Below are positions 13,032 to 24,832 of a stretch of 64,000 nucleotides of DNA, piece by piece. The notes under the pieces are model-generated. The model made no database searches. It had not been told where the DNA came from and saw only the letters and a list, made by a program, of their open reading frames with translations. The position numbers and the translations under genes are program-made. Each line of letters opens with the position of its first letter. The stretch's first letter is position 1. This DNA comes from Acanthopleura granulata (Eukaryota; Mollusca; Polyplacophora; Chitonida; Chitonidae), in NCBI GenBank assembly GCA_016165875.1, contig JABBOT010000033.1, positions 2,575,575-2,639,574 of the forward strand, written 5' to 3'.

Positions 13032-13240
13032 GTCTGTCTGTCTGTGTGTCTGTCTGTGTGTCTGTCTGTAAACTCGTTGGCATTACCCTCTACAGAACGA
13101 TTTCACATGAAAATCTCTTACGACAGAACAGAATCCTTTTGTAAACCTGCCAATGGGTGCCTGAGATTTTTGAACTCCCCCTTTGGTGAAAGTGGCAGAG
13201 TTATGTCCCTCTTGGTGAATAATGTATACATTCATGCTGT
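13032..13240 (+). repeat. (GTCT)n run followed by a dispersed-repeat-like block
   Basis: CTGTCTGTGTGT repeats at 13032-13069 lead into AAACTCGTTGG, TTCACATGAAAATC and GAGTTATGTCCC. This is the same style of block as 3240-3875, and GAGTTATGCCCCTT also appears at about 815, suggesting a shared old repeat family. Confidence 0.4.
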
Positions 13241-14177
13241 GTACCAACACTGCAGTTCGAAAAATTTCAATGCTACCCATAAGAGGTGAAATGGGATGAT
13301 TTCGGTCATCACTGCTAAGCCATATATGACATGTCTGTTATTGACTCTGAAATGACCGGGAATGTCTTGAGCTTCCAAATGTAAGTATGAGAGGAGTCTT
13401 CAGACATGGCGTCACTGTAGATATGGTGATAAGCTTCCCGCCATTAGAACAACTCTGTGGCGAGGATAAGTCCAAATCAGGGATGCCAAGCAGGTTCAGT
13501 GTTTCCAGTGAATTCATCGATGTTTATTTCTGAAAAGCTGCAAGAATGATGGAAAATGTACGTAAATTAGAGGAGTTATTATGGTATATAGAACATGCCT
13601 CAGATATCAAACTTTATTTATGGCCTTTAAAACAATAATCTTCATTTTATAGCATCCTTTTCATCTTTTCTACACACACATTCGCCTGTATATCTCTGCC
13701 CTGCTAGTTTAGCCATTCTACTCTTCAGACTAAAGCTCAGAACATGTGTACACTTAACCATGGAGAGCTGCTAAAACCTGCATGTACATGCACATAGACA
13801 TAACACCCTCCGACCCGTGTTCACTTCTCACCTGGCTTACGTTATTGTTGCCACCTTTTTAGCAATTCAATATGCGTCTGTGTATGTGGTTACTCGATAC
13901 TCCAGATAACCTGATGAACAGTTAGCTGTTGATTTGCTTGGGTCATTGAGTAAACGCACCACAGGTAAAGTATTGAGCTGGACACCATTGTTTAATGGAG
14001 TGTGAAGGGACAGAATGGGGTGGGTTGAGGTGTACAGGTAGCTAACACTTTGCGTGGCAGAATGGTCTTTTTGTTGCCGCTGAGGGTATTTAATTACAAT
14101 GTATGATTTGTATCAGCTTGTTTTTTTATACATGTATCAATAACCAGAGTGCCTGTGCAGGAATATTTAAGTAATAT
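13241..14177. other. No gene recognised
   Basis: AT-rich sequence. A perfect 14-bp palindrome TGCATGTACATGCA occurs near 13779. Confidence 0.5.
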
Positions 14178-14444
14178 GGGGCCCTCCATGGCCAAGGGGG
14201 TTTGCCCGCAACCGAGGGGCTATGACCTCGTGCCTCTCACCAATGTGGTCGCTGTGAGTTCAAGTCCACCGCATGCTGGCTTCTGCTCTGGCCAAATGTG
14301 GGAAGGTCTGCCACCAACCTGTAGATGGTCGTGTGTTTCCTCAGGGCTCTTGTCGGTTTCCTCCCACAATAATGCTGTCACCTTTAAGTGAAATGTTCTA
14401 GAGTATGGCATAAAACACCAATCAAATAAATAAATAAATAAATT
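14178..14444 (+). mobile_element. SINE family A copy
   Basis: The plus-strand order is a GGGGCCCTCCATGGCC head, a GAGTTCAAGTCC B-box, GCATGCTGGCTTC, GTGGGAAGGTCTGCC, GGTTTCCTCCCAC, GAGTATGGCATAAAACACCA and an (AAAT)n tail. It is diverged in the A-box region. Confidence 0.85.
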
Positions 14445-17400
14445 AACATATGCTGCACATCCCCTAAAAGGTTACCCCAAAAGTGCACTTGTAAGGGCAA
14501 ACGTGAATCAGGAAATGCCACTTTACATCCTGAGATCTCACACTTTTTCGGTGAACATATCCTATCTTCCAAAGCAATCTTCAAAACAGACTTTTCTGAT
14601 CATGTAAAACTCTTGACAATCAGGTGAGATAAGTGAATCTCCTGTCGTCAGCGTCGAAATTTTAGATAAAATACAGCATACAGTGATCATAGGTCGGAGT
14701 GTATCTACGTGACAGGTGAATGCCCTTAACCGGATCAGTGCGCATGTGGCTTCTGTCGCTGGAGACCTTTGGCTAGATTGATTACTGAACTGAAGAATAC
14801 TGGTACAGCTGATACGGTTATATGCCATTACTATTATGAGTAAAGTCACCAGGTTTCTTGCTGAACAATTGCTGAAAAATTGTGCATTTTTTAGACTTCA
14901 TAAATATGTACATGTACTTGTATCTATCTATACCTGTAAAGTATATGTATGTTCTAAAATACTTGCCTTTAGTGTCTTACATGTGATTGTTCCAAGGAGC
15001 TTTCAGAAAAATGGAAAATCCAAAAATCAATGGAGAAAAATTAAGGGAAGGGAAAAAGGCTTCCGTGATAAAAAATATGAGAGACAAGCTTTTTCTGCTG
15101 CTCAGTGTCATGCTTAAGGCGAAATAAACTTCGGTGATGTAAACTTATACAGGGTTCGTCAAATCTAATTATTTTTGCTTCCTTTATCACTCTGAAGGGT
15201 ACACATGATGATGTACAGAAACTTGACATAATATTTTTGCGCCTGCATGTTTGTAATAGTCTGAAATAACCTTCTGTTATCTTTTTTTTGCTGGAGATGG
15301 GGGGTGGGGAGAAAAGGGGCCTTTGCTGCCAGAATGATAAGTGACGATGATTTTCTCAAGTAACCACTCTACACGTACTTAAATGTACGTTAGAGCCCTT
15401 GACTCAGTACATATGTGTATGTTTTATTTTTTTACCAATCAAATTGTCCAATATTTCAATCTCCAGTATTACAACTCCGTTCGGACGCTGTTTACATTTA
15501 CCAGTAGCCTTCAATCAATGTTTGACAACCCACAGGCACATTGTTTGATATCCAAACTTTGACTAAGGACTTCAAATGTGACCACATTTTTGTAGCATAT
15601 TGTTTGGGATTCTAGATATCATCTTTATAGTAGGCATGGCAGGTCCGATGAATTTATAGGGTCAGGGCCATTTGGAGGCCTTTTCTCTGACCAATAACTG
15701 GTCTTCCCAAATTAGAGGAGCGCTGAAAGCCCTCAAATTTAAAAGAAAGAAAGGCAGGTGGACACAGCAGATATGTGCGTGTTAACATCAGCAGTGCCAT
15801 CAGGGAAGCGTGCGACGGAAATTGGAACTGTGATAATTCCATTAGCTTATAAAAGCTGAATCCCAAATTATGGACCCAGATTAATGCCAATTTCTGAAGG
15901 TGTTTTAGAGTGTATGGCATGATTTGACTTCATCTTCAAGCCAGTAGGCAGGTGTCAGTTACCTGCATTGCAGTTGGATAATGGTTTACCTCATAAAATG
16001 AATCACTGGCATAACATATATGTGAAGGGCTAATTAACTGAGTACTTGGTAAGCTATTAAATGCAAATGAAATAAGGAGATATTTATTATTAGGCTGCTA
16101 AAGAAGGGCTGTACTCTTGAAATTGTTGTTGTATGGAATTTCATATTGTGTGTTTCCCTCTCTGTTCATTTCTCTGGAATTTTTATCCCTTTCATTAACC
16201 AAAACCAAAAAAAAGGAAGAAAAAAAAAATTCTCTATCGACAGACCCCATTTTTTGTGACATGGATATGTTACCCAGCAAAGAATTTTTTAATGGTGGCC
16301 TTAGGCCATTGGTGTTTTCTTCCTTAAAATTAATTATTAATTCGCAACATTATCTTTTTATGAAAGATTTTTCAAACTCTTACAGTTTGTATCAAATATC
16401 TTTAATTTGTAACTTTAGTTTGTGTCTAATATCTTTGATTTCTTCCCTCAGCTGCTATTATATATTGTATATTTTTCATGGGAACAGTGTGTATTTCTGA
16501 GACACAGTGGTTTGATCTACATGGAGCTGGTAAACCACAGGTCTGCTTGGACTGTCAGAAATTCAGGGAGGATATGGTGGGAGGGGGGGGGAGAGGGGAG
16601 CTTTTGCTTGGGGTAGTGGGGTAGGGGGAGCTGTTTTGCCAGCTAGCTGGTTGTCTCAAGGCCACCATCTCCTATAAAAAACAGGGGATGATCTGCATTA
16701 CACTGAACTGAGTAAGTAAAATAGGGTCAGCTGATGTAAAAATAGTCCCTAATGAGGCTCCGGAGTCTGGGCTCTGACTCCGGCATGCTGGTACAGAGAA
16801 GGCAAATACATGTACTGGTCCTGTGAATCATATGTGGAATTCAGGCTGTGAACTTTATACATCAGTAGTTTGCGTGAGACTTGTAGAAAACTGAAAACCA
16901 TCCACTGTGTCCAGGAAATGTGGTGTTGTTACGACATATGACGTTTGTTACAGTGCATGAAAAGATATGAAATATGAGTATGAAAATATCAAGAAAATTG
17001 TTGCGTTATACTGTGGGCATAATAAATATGCAAGACTTTATCTTCATCATTTCTACCAGAATCTGAATGCAATCTCGCAGATTTTCTTTGCAAGAGCCCA
17101 CCAGGTTCTTTTCCAAATCTAGCTTGGAAAGAACTTTATGGAAGTAAAAATTTTAGTGCATGTAAAAGCAAACACTCTGATCATTCCATGTTCATGTCAC
17201 TTAAACGACCTGAAACAATTAATTTTCTATTTTAATAAAACTATGAATTGGTATATCACTTTTTAATGGAAATCCGTGCAGATTGATATAGTTTTAATGA
17301 TTTCCTGTTGAAATTAAAGCTGCAGTGTACATATATCTAAATTGTTCCTGGTTAAGAGGTGTTCAGTAAATATACAGACATCAGGGTGAGTAGACAGACT

Positions 17401-17556
17401 TATACAAAGTTAAAATCATGCTTGTGACACTAAGCACTTGTAACATGAACATGAAATTGTTGAAGGAAACCTCTAAAAGCATAATTTTTGTCAGTGTTTC
17501 AAGCACATTTATTGGCGAGTCAAATATGTCTGAGGAATTTGTGTATATTCCCCGGT
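14445..17556. other. No gene; G-rich tracts only
   Basis: G-rich stretches lie at 15296-15320 and 16575-16630; the second has at least four G runs and is a G4 candidate. The open frames in this interval (up to 127 codons at 16117-16500) are composition-driven, with T/A-rich codons and no recognisable motifs. Confidence 0.5.
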
Positions 17557-17763
17557 ATCAGGGACCTTGGTGAAAGTAAAAGAGTTGGCGACGACGCGCA
17601 TGGGCCGTTCGCCTCGTCTGCCTATGCTCATACAAGCTACCACAAGTTTACGTGTTGGGCATTTCTGCATGGCACATGTGGGAAAGCTTGTTAGTAACTT
17701 GCCAAAGATTGGTTTCCTCCACGGTTGGAAATAACTGATAGAAAGAAATAATCAAATAAATAT
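17557..17763 (+). mobile_element. Diverged SINE, different head from family A
   Basis: GTGGGAAAGCTTGTTAGTAA, CTTGCCAAAGATTGG, TTTCCTCC and an AATCAAATAAAT tail follow in the order of the core and tail of tRNA-derived SINEs of this type. The head (GGTGAAAGTAAAAGAG...) is weakly tRNA-like. Confidence 0.45.
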
Positions 17764-18470
17764 GTCAGTGTCCAGATATTTTGCTGAGTCATGCTTATGA
17801 CTCTTGCATATGACCCTGTGGAGCAGATTAAAAAAAGAAAAGAAAACAAAAAACGTAGCAGAGAAACATGCAATTAAGCTTTCAAAAGAAGAATCCAGAA
17901 AACATTTTCAGAAACTGGCCTTGCCACAAACAACATTAGGATATGAAAAGCATTAGCTTTTTATTATATTCTCTGTTGACAAATGTGCTATGAGGAGTTT
18001 TTAATCACCTTTGGTGAAAAGCAGGATATTTTTTTACGCTGTGAGTACAGATTTTATGTCATTTTTTAGGCTTTCAAGCTGATAGCTTGGAAAGCGTCTA
18101 CTCATTATTATTTTTATTATTATTAATTTTCTCTGGAATGCATTTTTTGAAATTGCATGAAAACTGTGACAGCCACACAGTTTAGCAGTAATCAGTCTTA
18201 GAGACTTATCTATGGGAAAAGTTTTCTGCATAATTTTGAACTGTATGCATGACCTACTTTTGCCACCAGGAAAATCTTTAAAACATCCTCTTAAGAAGGG
18301 TCAAACCGATTGCTCCGAAATTTGATATGCTCATGGAATGTGATGGGAGGATATAAATTACGGAGATCATGTTTGTATGTGAAAAACTGTGGAAATTGAC
18401 TGCTTTGCACATGACCAAAATATTTGACATTGGACATGGAAAAAACTGAACTTGGTTAAGTTCAAGCCTT

Positions 18471-18688
18471 GGCCCCGGAATCATGAAGCTGTCTTAGACC
18501 TAAAGTCAGGTTTAGTCATAACTTCAGAACAGTTTTCAGTGCTAAAATTAGGATTAACCTGAAAGAAAGTTTCCTTCGAATTTCATGGTAAAAATGAAAA
18601 TTAGCATTTAATTTTAAATCTAAATCTAGGGATAATATCACAAGTTAAGACTTAATTTGATTCAAGTCTAAGACAGCTTTGTGGGGCC
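18471..18688. mobile_element. MITE-like element with inverted ends
   Basis: The left end GGCCCCGGAATCATGAAGCT plus GTCTTAGAC is mirrored by the right end GTCTAAGACAGC plus TTTGTGGGGCC. The interior (about 160 bp) is AT-rich with no coding content. The ends resemble those of 25964-26136. Confidence 0.65.
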
Positions 18689-19204
18689 TGATAACGAATC
18701 TGTTGCGTTTTTTTTTGGTATTTTCTTTAGCTTTGCAACAATTTGCGACTAAAGTTGAAAATAGTGAGAAAAGGTATTTTGTCGGAGATGTACTGATAGA
18801 GTACTGCTGGCATCAGAGAATTGCAAGTGGTGTTTTATCCATTCTGTAAACAACAGTGTTTTGCAAATTGCTGTGACATTTATAGTTCCGGCACAATTGC
18901 GGCTCAAATTTTGGTGGTAAGCGATTTTTAGTGAGATCTGTTTTCTTAAGAAGCACTTATCTGGTTGAGCTAAAAATTCAATGACGGATATGCCACGTTA
19001 GAACAAACAAAAAGTGAAAAAAAAACAAAACATTGTTGATGTCTTAAAAATTGTGGAAATAAACTAATTTACATACTGGTCACATGACCCTAAACTTTTA
19101 AAATGCGACAATAAAGGTATGTTTCCTGGTAGACCTTGACCTCCTGATGAAACATTTGCTTTTATTTTTTACCTAACTTATATAGTGTTGTCCTACGTTA
19201 CGAT

Positions 19205-19282
19205 CCACCATAATTTTGGAGGCTGTCGTGTAAGTGAAATATTCCTGAGTACGGCATAAGATATCAATCAAATAAATAATTC
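19205..19282 (+). mobile_element. SINE family A, 3' fragment
   Basis: CCACCATAATTTTGGAGGC, GTAAGTGAAATATTCCTGAG, TACGGCATAAG and an AATCAAATAAAT tail are present; the head and core are absent. Confidence 0.7.
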
Positions 19283-19908
19283 AAAAAATTACGATTAACT
19301 TTCAAAGAATCGTAAAGTTTGAGGTCATGTGAGAGAAAACCGTCATAGGTGTAAAATTTGTGATTAGGAAGGTCACTTGACCATCGGTCTGTGTGCCGAA
19401 AATTGTGGACTTCGGTCAATAAACACAAGACTTGTTGGACTTGAAAATTTGTCAAATAGTGATACCTGTAGTATGTAAATATAAGAATACGCAACCCGTC
19501 GATGTCATGTACCTTCCCGAGTTAGGAAAACTTGCGCATAGACAAGTGGAGACAACTGTATTAAGCGCATTTATTTTCTCGAGGAGAAGTTTTTTCCCCC
19601 ATAGACCACTTGCAGGCTTCTTTCCTGTCAGTTAATCCTTTATCCCCCAGGAGATCTCAACGTCCATTTTGTAATTTCAAGCGTGATATTTTAATTGTAC
19701 AGTACTGATTACACATCCTCTTGTAATTTATGCTGATTAGTATCTACATTGCAAAGAGAAGGAAACATCTAGAAAAAACATAAAAAGTATCCAACCATAT
19801 GTGTGAAAAATGTGTGCTTTGTTAATAAAAGAGACCTGCCTGGCTTTGTACTGTGATGTTCTTATCAGGAATCAGGCCTTATTTCTTTTCTGGCATGTAC
19901 AGTTTTTT

Positions 19909-19985
19909 TGCAAATTACAATCAAACTGGTTGCAAATTACAATCAAACTGGTTGCAAATTACAATCAGACTGGAAGCAAATTGCC
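19909..19985. repeat. 22-bp tandem repeat, ~3.5 copies
   Basis: The unit is GCAAATTACAATCAAACTGG plus TT; the last copy is diverged. Confidence 0.85.
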
Positions 19986-20263
19986 TGTATGTTGAAGTCA
20001 GGTGACAGGAAACTTTAGAACTGCTATATATGTACTCCGTGCATGTAGAATCTTGAACTGTGATGCTGTTCTGGACAACTGCTGGTACAAACTTTTCAGT
20101 GTCCAGCAAGCACACTGTACTGATGCAAAAGCTGAAAACCAAGTGTGAAGACAGCTTGGAAGCCTTACAACTGCGGGCAGTTCTAGTTCTGTTTTTGAGT
20201 TTTATAAACTTGGTTTAATCCCAAAAGTCTGTATTTCTCAAAGAAATCACTGTCAGTGTCAAG

Positions 20264-20532
20264 AATAGGGGAGTTTTGAGTTGAATTAGGTAAAAAGAGT
20301 CCTGCTATATCATGCGACTTGTCAAAAAATGTTAGGCAATGATTGTTGACATGACTTTACTGATCTTCCATCTCTAACTTCTTAATAACTTTTTGTGACA
20401 TTTTTTAGACACTCCTGTTATAAAAAATGTAATCCAAAATAGTTGCCTAAGATTTTTGTCAAGTCACGTGGTACAGTAGCACTTTTCTTACCTTTAGCGA
20501 TAAAAGAGTTCAAACTCGCGAGCTCCCCTATT
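20264..20532. mobile_element. Foldback/MITE family F, copy 1
   Basis: Inverted arms of about 90 bp begin AATAGGGGAG and end CTCCCCTATT. The arms share AACTC/GAGTT, GGTAA(A/G)AA(A/G)AG and CTTGTCAAAAA.GTTAGGCAA. A TA dinucleotide at each outer edge is compatible with a TA target site. It has no coding capacity. A second copy lies at 28677. Confidence 0.75.
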
Positions 20533-20742
20533 AATGATGTATACACGTACATACAGTATGTATGCTGTACGACCCTAGATATGCTTACATGAGTGAAGGA
20601 GATGTTTGGTGTCTTTGCATATCTTCGTAGGACCGAACTAGAAAGTTAAAAGTTACTGAGAACGCAGGACCGGCTTTAAATCCACGTCCCTTCCCATTCC
20701 ATTTCCCAGACACTTCAAACCCCCAACTTCGAAACTGCAATG

Positions 20743-20796
20743 TCGCCACGATATGGCTGAGATATTGCCGATGTGGCGTTAAGCCATAATCATTCA
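20743..20796 (+). mobile_element. 5'-truncated SINE tail (family T) with 15-bp target duplication
   Basis: This 54-bp segment reads TCGCCACGATATGGCTGAGA, TATTGCCGATGTGGCGTTAA, GCCATAAT, CATTCA. It is flanked by perfect 15-bp direct repeats TTCGAAACTGCAATG (20728-20742 and 20797-20811). Other copies of the same tail lie at 46935-46998 and 55743-55803. Confidence 0.75.
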
Positions 20797-20857
20797 TTCG
20801 AAACTGCAATGATCATGGCGTTAAGCCATAATCATTCATTCGAAACTGTAATGATCA
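20774..20857. repeat. 42-bp tandem duplication over the SINE tail and target repeat
   Basis: 20774-20815 and 20816-20857 differ at one base. The duplication spans the end of the SINE tail plus the target-site repeat, so it post-dates the insertion. Confidence 0.85.
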
Positions 20858-21980
20858 ATGAACAAAGATTCCATGATGTCAAATACTCTGTGTGTACTCG
20901 ATATACCCTAAATGGCCTAAAATTTCGTCCATGACAAAGTTGGATTTTTTTCCCCAATACTGAGAATTCTGTTGATTTTGGGAAGTGGTTTTGAGGTTTG
21001 TTTGGTAGGTATGATGACACCCTACTACAAAGATGTATGATTCAGAAGCAGAAATAATATTTGATGACATTTATTTGCGTCTAAAAATCGAGTTTTTTTG
21101 GATGAAAGTTAAGGATATTTACAGTAAACCTTATTACAGTGGACCGCTATCATTACTTCTCTCAGACAGTTGATAGACACCTTCAAAAGCCTCACTGTCT
21201 GGCCAGCCACTACTGGGCTAGTTTGTGTTAGTTAGACATGTTAGAGAAGAGGAAGCCAGGCATGACTCTCAAGGTTGTGTTGAGGTAGATACACTGTGCT
21301 GGTTTGATATACTTACATACGTAAATGTATCAGAAGCGTTCTGGTGTGAAGAACCAGTTAAGTCAAGCTTATATTAAACCCACAAGTGGGTTTTACTTGT
21401 GGAAATATCACTACCAAAGTTTTCAAAAGTTGTTCCAAAGTTGTGTGTGTGTGTATTTACATGTGTCTGTGAGAACAGCATTCCTACGGAGAACAGCAAA
21501 TGTTCCGATTTTTTTTTAAGATTCGGTGGATTTTACCTTTGAACTTGTGGGTGTTTTTACGGCATGGAGGATAGAACAGTGGTTTTCGTACGCAGGTTAT
21601 ATTAATGTGCGTGGAAGGCAACTACGTGGATTGTTGATACCTTCTTTGTGACTGGTGTGCTGAACTACCACCTTATATAGATATATATCCACATCGGTAA
21701 ATGGCATAAGGTAAGAGACATGTATATATAAGGGTGCTTTCACTACACTTTAGTTGCTAATCCAAACTTTTGTGTGTGTTGAGAGCGAAAAAAGAAAGTG
21801 AAGTCTTGGGATGTAGAAAATTTCTGTCAGTATTGTTACATGTACATGTGCATGCACATCATTGATGTTTTCATATTATGTGATATAAAGGATAATTATC
21901 CTCACTATCTGGATGTGTGTCAGCATCTTTCTGCGTGATGAACTTGAAATAGGGTCTTTTCATGTACGTATCTCTTCATG
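20858..21980. other. No gene recognised; dispersed repeat fragment
   Basis: At about 20903-21080 the motifs CCTAAAATTTCGTCCATG and CAGAAATAATATTTGATGAC are shared with 29665, 46720 and 11170, so this is part of an old dispersed element. The remainder is unremarkable. Confidence 0.45.
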
Positions 21981-22246
21981 GCCAGCACATAATATTGCCA
22001 TATAAATGTAACACAAGTGTACAGGTTATGCCCAGCACATAATATTGCCATATAAATGTAACACAAGTGTACAGGTTATGTCCAGCACATAATATTGCCA
22101 TATAAAGTGTACAGGTTATGTCCAGCACATAATATTGCCATATAAAGTGTACAGGTTATGTCCAGCACATAATATTGCCATATAAAGTGTACAGGTTATG
22201 TCCAGCACATAATATTGCCATATAAATGTAACACAAGTGTACAGGT
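21981..22246. repeat. Minisatellite with 50-bp and 40-bp unit forms, 6 copies
   Basis: CCAGCACATAATATTGCCAT starts at 21982, 22032, 22082, 22122, 22162 and 22202. The 40-bp units lack the 10 bases TGTAACACAA present in the 50-bp units. Confidence 0.9.
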
Positions 22247-22316
22247 CGTATGAAGTCATACATGTGTGTACTTTACGACTGCATGTGTACAGGTTTGCTA
22301 TTTTGAAATCATACAC

Positions 22317-22460
22317 GTACGTGGGAAGGTCTACCAGCAACCTGCCCATGGCTGTGGATTTCTCCGGGCTCTGCTGGGCTTCCTCCCACCATGATCTGAT
22401 ATTGCTGGCTGCCATTGTATTTGCGAGTACGGCGTAAAGCACCGATCAAATAAATGAATT
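22317..22460 (+). mobile_element. SINE family A, 3' half
   Basis: The copy begins at ACGTGGGAAGGTCTACCAG and runs through CTTCCTCCCACCATGAT, GAGTACGGCGTAAAGCACC to the ATCAAATAAATG tail. The tRNA head is missing. Confidence 0.8.
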
Positions 22461-22506
22461 AAAATTGTTAAGTCTGCAAATGACAAAAATGACATGCACA
22501 GGCAAT

Positions 22507-23312
22507 GTGCATCTGTGCTTTCTGTCTTCCTTGATTCGGGTTGAACTCTAGGAAAACTGGTTGTACACCATTCAGAGCCATTTTGTCAGTGTTAAATTTG
22601 TGTTCATGTGCATCTGTGCTTTCTGTCTTCCTTGATTCGGGTTGAACTCTAGGAAAACTGGTTGTACACCATTCAGAGCCATTTTGTCAGTGTTAAATTT
22701 GTGTTCATGTGCATCTGTGCTTTCTGTCTTCCTGGATTCGGGTTGAACTCTAGGAAAACTAATTGTACACCATTCAGAGCCGTTTTGTCAGTGTTAAATT
22801 TGTGTTCATGTGCATCTGTGCTTTCTGTCTTCCTGGATTCGGGTTGAACTCTAGGAAAACTAATTGTACACCATTCAGAGCCGTTTTGTCAGTGTTAAAT
22901 TTGTGTTCATGTGCATCTGTGCTTTCTGTCTTCCTGGATTCGGGTTGAACTCTAGGAAAACTAATTGTACACCATTCAGAGCTGTTTTGTCAGTGTTAAA
23001 TTTGTGTTCATGTGCATCTGTGCTTTCTGTCTTCCTGGATTTGGGTTGAACTCTAGGAAAACTAATTGTACACCATTCAGAGCCATTTTGTCAGTGTTAA
23101 ATTTGTGTTCATGTGCATCTGTGCTTTCTATCTTCCTGGATTCGGGTTGAACTCTAGGAAAACTAATTGTACACCATTCAGAGCCATTTTGTCAGTGTTA
23201 AATTTGTGTTCATGTGCATCTGTGCTTTCTGTCTTCCTGGATTCGGGTTGAACTCTAGGAAAACTAATTGTACACCATTCAGAGCCGTTTTGTCAGTGTT
23301 TAATTTGTGTTT
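22507..23312. repeat. Minisatellite, 101-bp unit x8
   Basis: Copies start at 22507 and every 101 bp. The unit begins GTGCATCTGTGCTTTCTGTC and ends GTGTTAAATTTGTGTTCAT. Divergence is very low. The unit is not a multiple of three, so the short overlapping frames in it are artefacts. Confidence 0.95.
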
Positions 23313-23474
23313 TTATGCGAGCGACAGGTATCTTCGTACTTGTATCCTTCAAGAGACCATCATTCCAACACTGGTTGATCTCAGACTTTTGTTTCTTGCC
23401 ACCCAGTCCTCTGTAAAATCCAGAACAGTACATTAGTGGAGGTAGCACAGGTTGAAAGTATAGATGTAACAGCA

Positions 23475-23568
23475 CATGTGATGTCTGAAGTACATGTGAT
23501 GTCTGAAGTACATGTATGTCTGAAGTACATGTGATGTCTGAAGTACATGTATGTCTGAAGTACATGCG
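23475..23568. repeat. Minisatellite of 18- and 20-bp TCTGAAGTACATGTGATG units
   Basis: Five copies of GTCTGAAGTACATGT with GA or no spacer bases between. Confidence 0.85.
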
Positions 23569-23734
23569 CTCCTTGCTCCGTATATACAATGTTAGTAACA
23601 AGGCCCTGATTTTCTGTGGGAGCCTTACGTGTATATATGTAGATCTTGTCAGTTGTCAACTGCTGGATGTTTGGTTGTCGTCACAGTGTTACATGTAGGG
23701 CTTGTAGCTTGGACTTTAATTTACAGGTTACAAA

Positions 23735-24080
23735 TATATGATTGTGTACCATCCTGTCTTTAGTTGTGTACCACCATGACCTTAAATATGTACCACCATG
23801 ACCTTAATTTTTACCACCATGGCGTTCGTTGTGTATCACCAAGGCCTTAGTTGTATACTGTCATTGTCTTGAATACTTGTGTACCATCATGGCCTGACTT
23901 GTGTATCATTATGGCCTTAGTTATGTACCATCATGGCCTTAGTGGTATACATGTACCATAATGGCCTTAGCTGTGGACTACCATGGCCTTGCTTGTGTAC
24001 CATCATTGCCTTACTTGTGTGCCATCCTGGTCTCAGTTGTGTACCACCCTGTCCTTAGTTGTGTACCAACATGTCCTTAG
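23735..24080. repeat. Degenerate ~24-bp repeat (GTGTACCACCATGGCCTTAGTT-like)
   Basis: GTGTACCA(C/T)CATG and CCTTAG recur about fourteen times with many substitutions. Confidence 0.75.
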
Positions 24081-24832
24081 TATACCCAAGATAAGGTGGT
24101 ATGGAGTTTTTGTTATGGATTTTACAGTTACAGCACATGCATTAATTGCGGTTACATGACAGCCGTGCCGAGACCTTGTTTGTCGTGGCCTGTGTGTATT
24201 AGTGCAAGAGGAGAATGGGACAGAGTGGATGCTGAACTAGCACACAGTAAAGTCAACCAGGATATAGCACTTAAGCTTCTTACATGAACCAAAAAGGTGT
24301 GTGTACAAATGTGCAGTGTATCTAAACAAGAAAAACTTTCAGAGTGCTGCGGAAATTTAACAATTCAGGTCATCGACTTGGAGGAAGTACATGTAGGACA
24401 TTGAGTCCTCTGGAGTTACTTCAGTTGTACTACATGTACTAACACATTTTTATACAGTGAATGAACTGTACATTTCCTCATTTCTTGTGCATGTTAAATC
24501 AAGGGGAACATACATTTGTCATGCAATTTTGCTGAAGAATTATTCAGCATGTTTTGATACTGACATGCACTGGAAGGTGGGCACATGTACATGTGTGGGT
24601 GAATGGGTAACTTGTATGTGGGTGGTGGTAATGGGGATTCTTTATCTGTGACATCTCTGTTATAGTGAACTTGTTTGCTGATGTTCTTTTCTAAATATAG
24701 CCTGTATAAATAATGAAAAACTCAATGCGTCACCATTTAAAGTTCAACATATCCACTATATCTGGCTTTTGACATTCTTGCTGTGGTCTTTTTCAAGTGA
24801 AAGTCGAGGAAAAGTATGGCCCTTGTCGCTGG

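Larger units (their letters stand above)
18689..20263. other. No gene; SINE tail fragment and a short array listed separately
   Basis: The interval contains a family A 3' fragment at 19205-19282 and a 22-bp repeat at 19909-19985. The rest is AT-rich with no recognisable feature. Confidence 0.5.

Noticed and set aside
22662..23436. Series of overlapping 61-codon frames
   Set aside because: The repeat unit is 101 bp, so each frame restarts every unit; minisatellite artefact.
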